5,726 nt of DNA from JAHEJB01 sp041748175 (GTDB lineage Bacteria > Bacteroidota > Rhodothermia > Rhodothermales > Rubricoccaceae): contig JBGTDU010000159.1 of NCBI GenBank assembly GCA_041748175.1, positions 1 to 5,726 on the forward strand. Reading direction: 5' to 3'. Under the pieces are notes generated by a model. It was not told the DNA's origin, made no database searches, and was given only the letters and a program-made list of their open reading frames with translations. Below, piece after piece: positions 1 through 5,110 of the stretch (the stretch's first letter is position 1; each line of letters begins with the position of its first letter). Made by a program: the position numbers and the translations under genes.

Positions 1-1
1 C

Positions 2-337
2 GAGCGCGCGGAAGAACTGCTTGGGGAACTAACGGCGTGTCCGGTTCGGAGCGTGCGGCCTCCTTTTGGGCGCTTCACTCCGGCACTCCTCCGATGGTGT
101 GGCCAAAGTGGGCGTCGGCTCGTTCTGTGGGATCTTATGCCGGGAGACTTCCTGACCTCGTTGCCTTCCACGGAAGAGCTCGTCCAAAGGATTTCCAGTC
201 GAATTGTTGAGCGGATCCGACCGGGCTCCATCGTTGTCCTGCACGAAAGCGCCCACTCGCACAGCATTGTGCTTCCGGTGCTCAACCGGACGCTTCCTCT
301 TCTTCGCGACGACGGCTGGACCATCGCACCGCTCTGA
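2..337 (+). CDS. Polysaccharide deacetylase (NodB-type), 3' part only
   Basis: The reading frame is open from the left edge to a TGA stop, so only the last 111 residues are visible and the start lies outside the window. The visible part carries the later NodB-homology motifs of carbohydrate esterase family 4. These are RPPFG at residues 19-23 (motif 3), WDLMPGDF at about 43-50 (motif 4 region, with W and D residues), and IVVLHES near 78-84, where the LH pair matches motif 5. Known members remove N- or O-acetyl groups from chitin oligomers, peptidoglycan or exopolysaccharide; the substrate here cannot be read. The metal-binding N-terminal motifs lie upstream of the window. The gene ends 12 bases before a glycosyltransferase on the same strand, which suggests an operon for surface-glycan synthesis. 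It has the only TGA stop in the window. Confidence 0.88.
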   Translation, partial: ERAEELLGELTACPVRSVRPPFGRFTPALLRWCGQSGRRLVLWDLMPGDFLTSLPSTEELVQRISSRIVERIRPGSIVVLHESAHSHSIVLPVLNRTLPLLRDDGWTIAPL

Positions 338-349
338 TTCCATTCCCGC

Positions 350-1471
350 ATGTCCGCTTTTCTGTTTGTCGCCACGATTTGTGTGAGCCTGCACGCAGGG
401 ATCATGCTGGCGATGGCAACCGCGGCGGCGCTGAATCGCGGCACGCGGCCAATGGCCCCTGGAGAGTTGCCAAGGCTCGCGATCGTCGTTGCGGCACGAA
501 ACGAGGAGGAAAATCTGCCGCGTTGCCTGCATGCGCTCCTCTCGCAGGACTATCCATCAGATCGACTCGACATCTTCGTTGCGGATGACCATTCAACCGA
601 CGGCACGGCCAATATCATCCGACAATTTGGCGACGGCACGTCGGAAACCGAGGTGTTTTCTGTCCATTACGTGACGGTGCCAGATCCCGTCGGGCATCTT
701 CGTGGGAAGGCAAACGCGCTTCACGCGGCGATAGAAGCAAGCGAGGCGGAGATCATTCTCATCACCGACGCCGATTGCGCGCCGCCACCGCAATGGGGGC
801 GCAACCACGCAGCCTACTTCGCCGACGCAACTGTCGGCATGGTTTGCGGCCATACCTACGTCGTGCACGAGACGCTTTTCGGCGCAATACAGGCGCTCGA
901 CTGGAGCTATCTCCTTACGTCTGCCAGCATCCTCAGCGAATCTGGTCATCCCGTCACGGCGATGGGCAACAACATGGGTGTGCGTCGGAAGGCGTACGAG
1001 GCAATCGGGGGATATCCGGCTCTACCATTCTCCGTTACGGAGGACTACCTCCTTTTCCAGGCCATCGGCCAGCACTCTGGCTTCCGCGTGCGTTTCCCAC
1101 TCGACCCCGGATTGCATACGCTCACGCTGCCCCTCAGGCGTCTGATCGAAACGTACAGCCAGCGTCGGCGGTGGGCACGCGGAGGGTTGCGCGGACCGGC
1201 GTGGCTCTACGGTCTGTACATCATAGCCCATCTTGCCCATCTTTTGCCGCTCGTCGCATTCTTGGTTGCGCCGATTTGGGCGATCTGCCTTGTCGGCCTC
1301 AAAGCGCTCGGCGATTTCTGCCTCCTCTGGATCGCACTCGGCGCATCCGCTCGCCGAAGGCTCCTTGCGGCCTTCCCGATATTTGAGGTCTACCTTTTCG
1401 CTTACATGGTCAGCCTCCCGTTCGGCCTACTGGTATTCAGACGCATTCAATGGAAGGACAGAAGGCACTAG
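350..1471 (+). CDS. Family 2 glycosyltransferase, membrane bound
   Basis: This 373-residue protein would transfer a sugar from an activated donor at the cytoplasmic face of the inner membrane. One hydrophobic segment (about residues 3-28) precedes the GT-A catalytic domain (about 42-280). The GT2 signatures appear in order: VAARNEE at 47-53, VADDHSTDGT at 77-86 (donor-binding DD), RGKANAL at 118-124, DAD at 140-142 (metal-binding DxD), GNNM at 206-209, TED at 230-232 (likely catalytic base) and QRRRWARG at 271-278. The last motif is the Q(R/Q)xRW signature shared with processive synthases such as NodC and IcaA/PgaC. Three or so hydrophobic segments follow (about 284-315, 316-332 and 342-363). 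The ATG lies 12 bases after the deacetylase stop, with no Shine-Dalgarno sequence. The pairing recalls NodB/NodC and PgaB/PgaC, but the product is unknown. A carotenoid or lipid glycosyltransferase is an alternative. Confidence 0.92.
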   Translation: MSAFLFVATICVSLHAGIMLAMATAAALNRGTRPMAPGELPRLAIVVAARNEEENLPRCLHALLSQDYPSDRLDIFVADDHSTDGTANIIRQFGDGTSETEVFSVHYVTVPDPVGHLRGKANALHAAIEASEAEIILITDADCAPPPQWGRNHAAYFADATVGMVCGHTYVVHETLFGAIQALDWSYLLTSASILSESGHPVTAMGNNMGVRRKAYEAIGGYPALPFSVTEDYLLFQAIGQHSGFRVRFPLDPGLHTLTLPLRRLIETYSQRRRWARGGLRGPAWLYGLYIIAHLAHLLPLVAFLVAPIWAICLVGLKALGDFCLLWIALGASARRRLLAAFPIFEVYLFAYMVSLPFGLLVFRRIQWKDRRH

Positions 1472-1520
1472 GGGTGACCCACGGCGTCCAAATCCTCGAC
1501 TCATTTCACCTATGCTCAAC

Positions 1521-1538
1521 CGCTTGCTCGGGCAAGCG
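1521..1538. repeat. Perfect hairpin downstream of the glycosyltransferase
   Basis: CGCTTGC and GCAAGCG form a perfect 7-bp stem around a TCGG loop, 49 bases after the glycosyltransferase stop. No T-run follows, so it is not a canonical intrinsic terminator. It may stabilise the 3' end of the operon transcript or act as a weak stop. It is the only clear structure in the 257-base gap before the AP2 gene apart from the promoter candidate. Confidence 0.4.
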
Positions 1539-1591
1539 CCGCACATCTCGGAATGGTGCACGCTTTTGTTATCGCATGGTTTGAAACCCGT

Positions 1592-1600
1592 TGCTATATT
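1592..1600 (+). promoter_or_regulatory. Candidate extended -10 promoter for the AP2 gene
   Basis: TGCTATATT matches an extended -10 (TGnTATAAT) with one mismatch, inside the most AT-rich part of the 1472-1728 gap. The same stretch, TATATTTT, matches the Bacteroidota -7 element TAnnTTTG at all but the last base. No well-spaced -35 or -33 element was found: TTGTTA ends at 1571 (23-bp spacer) and TTGAAA ends at 1586 (8-bp spacer). Initiation near 1607 would give a leader of about 120 bases. Confidence 0.33.
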
Positions 1601-1728
1601 TTTCGCATCCAGGATATTGCCGGTTGCTTCGACGGCCGAATCGTTTATGGCGAGGCCCGATCTCATCGTTGTCCGGTACGGCCATCGGCACGTATTTCGT
1701 CCCCACGAGAGCTAAACCCTTCCCCGTC

Positions 1729-2241
1729 ATGCCCCGAGCCAAAGGCGTTATTCGCATCGATTCAGAGTCCACGCACGGCTATCAGGTCCGGGTTTACCGG
1801 CACGGAAAAACGTACTCCAGATTGTTCTCCGATCGAAAGTGTGGCGGCAAGAACGAGTCGTTCAACCAAGCCGAGGCCTACCGCAAGCAACTGGAGTCCG
1901 ACGTTGCCGCGATGCCCGAAAGCGCGCCACGTCGGCGGCTGATTCGGCATAACAAGAGCAACTCGTCGGGTGTTGTCGGCATCTCCCGCACGTTCAAGCG
2001 CGACCGCCGAGGCATCAAGCACGAGGTCTATGCCGTTTCGTGGAACCCGGAACCGGGCACGGCGCGCGGCACTTCTTTCTCCATCAAGAAGTATGGCGAG
2101 GAGGAGGCTTTCAAACTCGCGTGTAAGCTGCGATACGAAAAGATGAAGGAGATCTATGACGACCGGTACGGGATAGCGAGCTACATGGATCTGTTCCGGC
2201 AGAAAAGCGCCGTGGATAGAATGTCGAGGTCGGAAAAGTAG
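1729..2241 (+). CDS. AP2/ERF-like DNA-binding protein with two repeats
   Basis: This 170-residue basic protein appears to contain two AP2-like domains. The first spans about residues 5-57: it opens with GVIRI, has a central GYQVRVYRHGKTY strand region, and ends in a helix rich in E, A and R (FNQAEAYRKQLE). The second spans about 77-143: it opens NSSGVVGIS, has YAVSWNP and TSFSIKKYG, and ends in the helix EEEAFKLACKLRYEKM. In the AP2 fold a three-stranded sheet contacts DNA. Bacterial and phage AP2 domains are best known fused to HNH endonucleases, but no HNH motif is visible. I infer a stand-alone DNA-binding protein, possibly a regulator. The reading frame extends upstream to 1591 through a TTG, but the ATG was chosen because similarity to the fold begins right after it and the upstream extension looks non-coding. 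There is no Shine-Dalgarno sequence. Confidence 0.78.
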   Translation: MPRAKGVIRIDSESTHGYQVRVYRHGKTYSRLFSDRKCGGKNESFNQAEAYRKQLESDVAAMPESAPRRRLIRHNKSNSSGVVGISRTFKRDRRGIKHEVYAVSWNPEPGTARGTSFSIKKYGEEEAFKLACKLRYEKMKEIYDDRYGIASYMDLFRQKSAVDRMSRSEK

Positions 2242-2301
2242 TCCGCCGGAAATTGACCCACGAAAGCCAGTGCCTGGTCGCCATCCCAATCGATCCACCC
2301 A

Positions 2302-2568
2302 ATGACTTCCCGACAGAAAATTCGCCTCGGCCTCTTTGTCTTCCTGGGCCTGTTCATGTTCCTTGTCATGGGAACGGCCTTCGGACTTTGGGAATCGGAG
2401 ATCGGCTCAGTGAGCCCGAAGGGTTTTGTGGCGATCCCGCACGGAGACCATACGCACTACGTGCCCAACGGCTGGACGGGCGAAGTCTCCATCAGCGATT
2501 TCCCCACGAATCCCCCGCCACCCGGACAGACGGTTGGGCTGGATGGGCAGCTGGTACCGATGAACTAG
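2302..2568 (+). CDS. Small membrane protein with a histidine-triad motif
   Basis: This 88-residue protein begins with a short basic stretch (R4, K6, R8), then a hydrophobic segment at about residues 9-29 that is either a membrane anchor or an uncleaved signal. The C-terminal part should lie outside the cytoplasm. It contains IPHGDHTHYVP at 45-55, with H47, H50 and H52 forming an HxxHxH pattern. That spacing, and the flanking P, G, D, Y and P residues, match the zinc-binding repeats of streptococcal polyhistidine-triad (Pht) proteins, which are much larger and carry several copies. The tail is rich in proline (NPPPPGQ at 70-76). I infer zinc or other metal binding at the membrane surface; the cellular role is not known to me. 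The ATG has no Shine-Dalgarno sequence. The gene lies 60 bases after the AP2 gene on the same strand and ends inside a terminator hairpin. Confidence 0.75.
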   Translation: MTSRQKIRLGLFVFLGLFMFLVMGTAFGLWESEIGSVSPKGFVAIPHGDHTHYVPNGWTGEVSISDFPTNPPPPGQTVGLDGQLVPMN

Positions 2569-2594
2569 GTAGGCCTAGTTGTAGCAGCTTTTTT
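2549..2594 (+). terminator. Probable intrinsic terminator holding two stop codons
   Basis: The inner stem AACTAGG/CCTAGTT (2563-2569 with 2574-2580, TAGG loop) is perfect. After a 5-base bulge on the left side, an outer stem AGCTGGTAC/GTAGCAGCT (2549-2557 with 2581-2589, one G-G mismatch) continues it. The outer stem runs straight into a six-T tract at 2589-2594, the geometry expected of a factor-independent terminator for the 88-residue gene. The stop codons of both converging genes sit in the two inner arms. On the minus strand there is no equivalent T-run after the hairpin, so it would mainly stop plus-strand transcription. Confidence 0.6.
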
Positions 2595-2742
2595 CCAGGT
2601 CGCTGTCGCTTCGGTAGATGCGATCCGGCAAGCTGGCGTCACGGCGAATAACGCGACGGAGAAAGGCGGTGGAAGCCAGACAGGCGAGGCCAACGATAGT
2701 CAGCCAACCAAGTGGATGTGCGGAACTGGGACGACGTCGCAT
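2575..2742 (-). CDS. 55-residue predicted single-pass membrane protein
   Basis: An ATG opens a short frame with a basic N-terminus (MRRRPSS), one hydrophobic segment at about residues 11-28 (LGWLTIVGLACLASTAFL), a second basic cluster RRVIRR at 29-34, and a polar tail ending in KSCYN and a TAG stop. I do not recognise a family. A charge-flanked hydrophobic segment, and a frame that fills the gap between a terminator and the carbonic anhydrase gene, argue that it is real. It follows that gene on the same strand after 83 bases, so co-transcription is possible. No Shine-Dalgarno sequence precedes it. The flanking arginines on both sides make its orientation uncertain. It could be missed by annotation pipelines because of its length; chance coding cannot be excluded. 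Confidence 0.55.
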   Translation of the reverse strand: MRRRPSSAHPLGWLTIVGLACLASTAFLRRVIRRDASLPDRIYRSDSDLEKSCYN

Positions 2743-2825
2743 GATGGTCTAGGGATCGTTGAGTAAACCGGCTCAATGCCTTTCAAACAACGCGCCACAC
2801 CAAACCACTCGCCGATGAATTTGGA

Positions 2826-3380
2826 CTATTGGCCTCGCTCGTCCACGTAGAAGGGGTTTGTGCCGGGCAAATCGCTGCCTTGGTACATCCGCGACATTCG
2901 CACGTAGTGCGCCGCATTCGCCCGGTTGCGTTCCACTTCTTCATCGCTGAGTTCCCGAACCACCCGTGCTGGCGAACCAAGCACCAGCGAACGCGCCGGA
3001 ACGATCGTGTTCATCGTGACGAGCGCATTGGCCCCAACGATGCTTCCGTCGCCGATTACGGCGCCGTCGAGAACGATAGCGCCCATCCCGATCAGGCATT
3101 CATCGCCGACAGAACATCCATGCACGACGGCCGAATGCCCAATCGTGGTGCCCTCCCCAACTTTGCAAGGATGGGTACCACGCGAGACATGGACGACAGC
3201 GCAGTCCTGCACGTTGCTCCGCGCGCCGATCTCGATCCAGTGGACGTCTCCACGAAGCGACGCCCCGAACCAGATGCTCGCACCTTCGCCCAGCGAGACA
3301 TCACCGATAACCGCGGCCGTTGGCGCAATATAGTTGGAGTCGTCAAAGCGCGGCGTGCGCCCAAGGAAAGTATCGGTCAT
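2826..3380 (-). CDS. Gamma-class carbonic anhydrase-like hexapeptide protein
   Basis: The 184-residue protein is a left-handed beta-helix of imperfect hexapeptide repeats ([LIV]Gxxxx) over about residues 14-140, followed by a C-terminal helix (LSDEEVERNRANAAHYVRMS). Gamma-class enzymes form trimers with a metal site between subunits. Three histidines, H64, H82 and H87, fit the metal ligands of the archaeal enzyme Cam (His81, His117, His122). R43, D45 and Q58 fit its conserved Arg59, Asp61 and Gln75. The short H64-H82 spacing shows that Cam's acidic loop is absent, as in the YrdA/PaaY/CamH-like group, where carbonic anhydrase activity is variable or unproven. The length is normal for that group. 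The ATG is three bases from a heptamer repeat array, with no Shine-Dalgarno sequence. A small membrane-protein gene lies downstream. The family call is firm; the reaction is inferred. Confidence 0.92.
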   Translation of the reverse strand: MTDTFLGRTPRFDDSNYIAPTAAVIGDVSLGEGASIWFGASLRGDVHWIEIGARSNVQDCAVVHVSRGTHPCKVGEGTTIGHSAVVHGCSVGDECLIGMGAIVLDGAVIGDGSIVGANALVTMNTIVPARSLVLGSPARVVRELSDEEVERNRANAAHYVRMSRMYQGSDLPGTNPFYVDERGQ

Positions 3381-3382
3381 TC

Positions 3383-3403
3383 GATTTCGGATTTCGGATT
3401 TCG
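3383..3403. repeat. Three perfect tandem copies of a 7-bp unit
   Basis: GATTTCG is repeated three times without interruption and followed by a degenerate GGATTGA. On the minus strand this reads as CGAAATC repeats ending three bases before the carbonic anhydrase ATG, so the array occupies its leader and the place where a ribosome binding site would be. Similar CCGAAAT-type heptamer arrays are, to my recollection, scattered through intergenic regions of several bacterial phyla, and their function is not established. Confidence 0.75.
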
Positions 3404-3458
3404 GGATTGAAGATATCCGCGTCCCTTAGCTTCGTGCCCTCAACTGATCGCCTTCGCA

Positions 3459-3493
3459 TTTCTTCCGATCCTCCTCTCACCCCTTCTCCCCCT
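3459..3493. other. Pyrimidine-rich tract in the divergent intergenic region
   Basis: Only 3 of these 35 plus-strand bases are purines. The tract ends six bases before the TTG start of the next plus-strand gene, so it would form most of its leader. Read on the minus strand it is a G/A-rich block with runs of five and four Gs, upstream of the carbonic anhydrase gene. No convincing promoter was found in the 3381-3499 region on either strand. Confidence 0.5.
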
Positions 3494-3499
3494 GCAACT

Positions 3500-3784
3500 T
3501 TGGCCACCATCCACATCGAGCGTACGCACAGGCTCGGGCTTGCCAGCGCAAAAGCTGCCGCAGATCGCGTCGCCGCCGAATTGCAGAGAGAACACAATGT
3601 GCAAGCCCATTGGGAAGGCGACACGCTCAAAGTCCGCAAAACCGGAGTTAGCGGCGAGTTGGCCGTTTCCGAGAGCCACGTGATTGTGAACGTGAAGCTT
3701 GGCCTCAGCATGCGATTTTTTCGCGGCACCCTGGAAAAGGAAATCAACGAGCAGCTGGACGCGCATCTCGCGATGGGCGTTTAG
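3500..3784 (+). CDS. Polyhydroxyalkanoic acid system family protein
   Basis: The 94-residue protein resembles the PHA granule-associated family (PHA_gran_rgn type). The N-terminus is ATIHIERTHRLGLASAKAAA, where I/V-rich strand, H10 and LG at 12-13 open the family pattern. A helix follows (about 14-31), then the strands HWEGDTLKVRKTGVSGEL (about 37-54) and VIVNVKLGLSM (61-71), and a helix ending in KEINEQLDAHL. Family members are roughly this size and are named from genes near polyhydroxyalkanoate loci; their biochemical role is poorly defined. TTG was chosen as start because the family similarity begins immediately after it. No ATG exists upstream in frame, and the upstream frame runs through the heptamer repeats and a pyrimidine tract that look non-coding. 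A GTG near 3435 is the alternative. It shares a strand with the EcsC-family gene 62 bases downstream. Confidence 0.72.
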   Translation: MATIHIERTHRLGLASAKAAADRVAAELQREHNVQAHWEGDTLKVRKTGVSGELAVSESHVIVNVKLGLSMRFFRGTLEKEINEQLDAHLAMGV

Positions 3785-3846
3785 CCGGGACGAAACCCTC
3801 TGAATCCTTTTCCTGTATCGACAGCGGAAACACGCGCGCTCAAAGC

Positions 3847-4476
3847 ATGACCTCCTTTCTCCTCAACCAGTTGTACCCGAAGGCCGTCGACGGCCTCCCG
3901 CTCCTCGATACGCCGGAGCGACTGGCCGCTCCATACCTCCGACGCGGGGCCTCCAGAGGGCGCGGCGATGCCATGATTAGGAGGCATATCGCTTTGGCAA
4001 GTGCCACAGGATTTGTTACCGGGCTGGGCGGCTGGCTTACCATGCCCGTCACAGTTCCAGCTGATCTGGCCGGCGTGGCGCTAATTCAACTGCACATGGC
4101 CGCGTCATGCGCTGTTCTCGCCGGCCACGATCTGAACGACGCCAAGACGAGGTCCACCGTAGTGGCGTGCCTGCTAAAAACTGACGGCGACCCAAACTCG
4201 GAGCGTGAGGAAACGCTGAGCCGCGCGACGGTGAAGCTGGCGGAGAAAGGCGTGCGATCTATCGTCAAGTCGTCGATTATCTGGACCGCGGCAGCGGCCG
4301 GGCGGCGGATCGGCGGACGGATTGCGCGGGGCGTGCCCTTTCTGGGCGGAGCGATTGGAGCGATTTCCGACGCCTACAATACGCGCACTGTCGCCCGGCA
4401 CACGCTGGATACCTTTTTCCCGATCGTGGAGGAGTTGGTAGAACTCGACCCCCACGACACCGCGGTTGGATCCTAG
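3847..4476 (+). CDS. EcsC-family protein
   Basis: This 209-residue protein matches the EcsC family, named for the third gene of the Bacillus ecsABC transporter operon; the molecular function of the family is unknown. The most recognisable block is hydrophobic and glycine-rich: TGFVTGLGGWLTMPVTVPAD at 54-73, then LAGVALIQLHMAASCAVLAGHDL (74-96). A second glycine- and alanine-rich stretch at about 144-174 (IIWTAAAAGRRIGGRIARGV, then PFLGGAIGAISDAYNT to about 179) is also typical. These segments suggest membrane association. No ABC transporter genes sit beside it, so it is not an ecs operon. The ATG has no Shine-Dalgarno sequence. The final CTAG is shared with the stop of the converging lipoprotein gene, with no terminator hairpin at the junction. 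Confidence 0.85.
   Translation: MTSFLLNQLYPKAVDGLPLLDTPERLAAPYLRRGASRGRGDAMIRRHIALASATGFVTGLGGWLTMPVTVPADLAGVALIQLHMAASCAVLAGHDLNDAKTRSTVVACLLKTDGDPNSEREETLSRATVKLAEKGVRSIVKSSIIWTAAAAGRRIGGRIARGVPFLGGAIGAISDAYNTRTVARHTLDTFFPIVEELVELDPHDTAVGS
3881..3896. repeat. 16-bp perfect palindrome within the EcsC-family gene
   Basis: AGGCCGTCGACGGCCT is its own reverse complement with no spacer. It lies 34 bases into the coding sequence, over residues 12-17 (KAVDGL). It may be a dimer-protein binding site, a transcript structure near the start, or chance in GC-rich coding DNA. Confidence 0.45.
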
Positions 4477-4988
4477 TCGCCCTGCTTGACGAAGGTGCTA
4501 TCCAGGCGCAACGCCGCAGTCGGAAGCCCCTCGAGTCGCGGGTAGTTGACCTGGTTGAGTGCGGCCTTCAAGATGGCCGGATCGAAGCCACGGGCCTCAA
4601 CCGCGCGGCCTTGTCCGACCATCACAAGGCGCCCGAGGAGAATATCGTACGTCTCACGATCCGCGCTTGAATCGCGCACCGCACCCTCTCGGTACATCGA
4701 CATGAACTGCTCGCGATCGTTGAACGTGGCGAAGTTCAGCGTAATGGTGTGGCCTCCGGGCGTCGTGTACGCCCGAGCGACGATCTGAAGTGCAGCGAGC
4801 CCCCTCTCTGTCTCCCAATACCCCCGATAGGTCGTGTCGCTTTGGGTGGTGAAGCTGTCAATGGCCACGGGGAAAACGTCCGCCAGCGCTTCCGCAGGCA
4901 CCAGTTGGACCGTCGGTAGATCGTCTACCGGTCTGCAGGCGGAAAGCATACAAAGGACGAAGGCAAGAAGTACCTGGAGGCGGAGCAT
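4473..4988 (-). CDS. Predicted lipoprotein of unknown function
   Basis: This 171-residue protein begins with a short signal peptide: R3, a hydrophobic run at about 4-14, and the lipobox L15-S16-A17-C18. C18 would be lipid-modified after signal peptidase II cleavage. The mature protein (about 154 residues) mixes probable strands and helices. It has a central segment that may form sheet (GYWETERGLAALQIVARAYTT, about 56-76, and HTITLNFATFND) and a tail that is mostly polar and ends KQGD. I do not recognise the family. It follows the type IX secreted-protein gene on the same strand after 122 bases. A candidate Bacteroidota-style promoter lies in that gap, so it is probably transcribed on its own. 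The R19-P20 after the lipid cysteine gives no clear inner-membrane retention signal. The 3' end overlaps the EcsC-family gene by four bases. Confidence 0.8.
   Translation of the reverse strand: MLRLQVLLAFVLCMLSACRPVDDLPTVQLVPAEALADVFPVAIDSFTTQSDTTYRGYWETERGLAALQIVARAYTTPGGHTITLNFATFNDREQFMSMYREGAVRDSSADRETYDILLGRLVMVGQGRAVEARGFDPAILKAALNQVNYPRLEGLPTAALRLDSTFVKQGD
4914..4930. repeat. 7-bp perfect hairpin inside the lipoprotein gene
   Basis: CGGTAGA and TCTACCG form a perfect 7-bp stem with a 3-base loop. It covers codons just after the lipobox (about residues 20-25, within PVDDLP), about 60 bases into the message. It could slow ribosomes after the signal peptide, or be an operator-like site, or be chance. 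Confidence 0.4.
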
Positions 4989-5014
4989 TCAGGAAGTGGG
5001 ATGACGTGCGAGTG

Positions 5015-5042
5015 CAAACTACGCCGCTCCGATCCGCTTCAA
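5015..5042 (-). promoter_or_regulatory. Candidate Bacteroidota-type promoter for the lipoprotein gene
   Basis: Read on the minus strand, TTG (5042-5040) is followed after 18 bases by TAGTTTG (5021-5015). This resembles the Bacteroidota housekeeping promoter, TTTG at -33 and TAnnTTTG at -7, but the -7 element is one base short. Transcription starting near 5008 would leave a leader of about 20 bases before the ATG at 4988. The 8-bp inverted repeat GGATGACG (4999-5006) and CGTCATCC (5063-5070) flanks this region. Confidence 0.33.
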
Positions 5043-5110
5043 CTCCGTCGGCGCTTCGAGGGCGTCATCCGCTCGGGGTTGTGGTCTATCGGCCTATGTT
5101 GCCGCGCTGA

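Noticed and set aside
29..532. 167-residue minus-strand frame over the deacetylase and glycosyltransferase junction
   Set aside because: Low-complexity, arginine-rich translation antisense to two recognised genes.
593..949. 118-residue minus-strand frame inside the glycosyltransferase gene
   Set aside because: It lies opposite the conserved GT2 motifs and shows no features of its own.
1566..1586. TTGTTA or TTGAAA as a -35 box for the promoter candidate at 1592-1600
   Set aside because: Spacers of 23 and 8 bases are outside the usable range, so only the extended -10 is proposed.
1591..1728. Upstream in-frame extension of the AP2 gene from a TTG
   Set aside because: The extra 46 residues look unlike coding sequence, overlap the promoter candidate, and precede an ATG where the domain similarity starts.
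1762..2298. 178-residue minus-strand frame over the AP2 gene
   Set aside because: Antisense shadow of a better-supported gene in GC-rich DNA; no recognisable domain.
2743..2825. Promoter or terminator between the carbonic anhydrase gene and the 55-residue gene
   Set aside because: Only a poorly spaced TTGAAA/TACTCA pair and a 5-bp stem without a T-run were seen; neither is convincing.
2829..3410. 193-residue plus-strand frame over the carbonic anhydrase gene
   Set aside because: It is antisense to a gene with clear hexapeptide repeats and metal ligands, and its own translation shows no domain character.
3320..3499. Upstream extension of the PHA-family gene
   Set aside because: It would run through the carbonic anhydrase start, the heptamer repeats and the pyrimidine tract. 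Family similarity begins only at the TTG at 3500.
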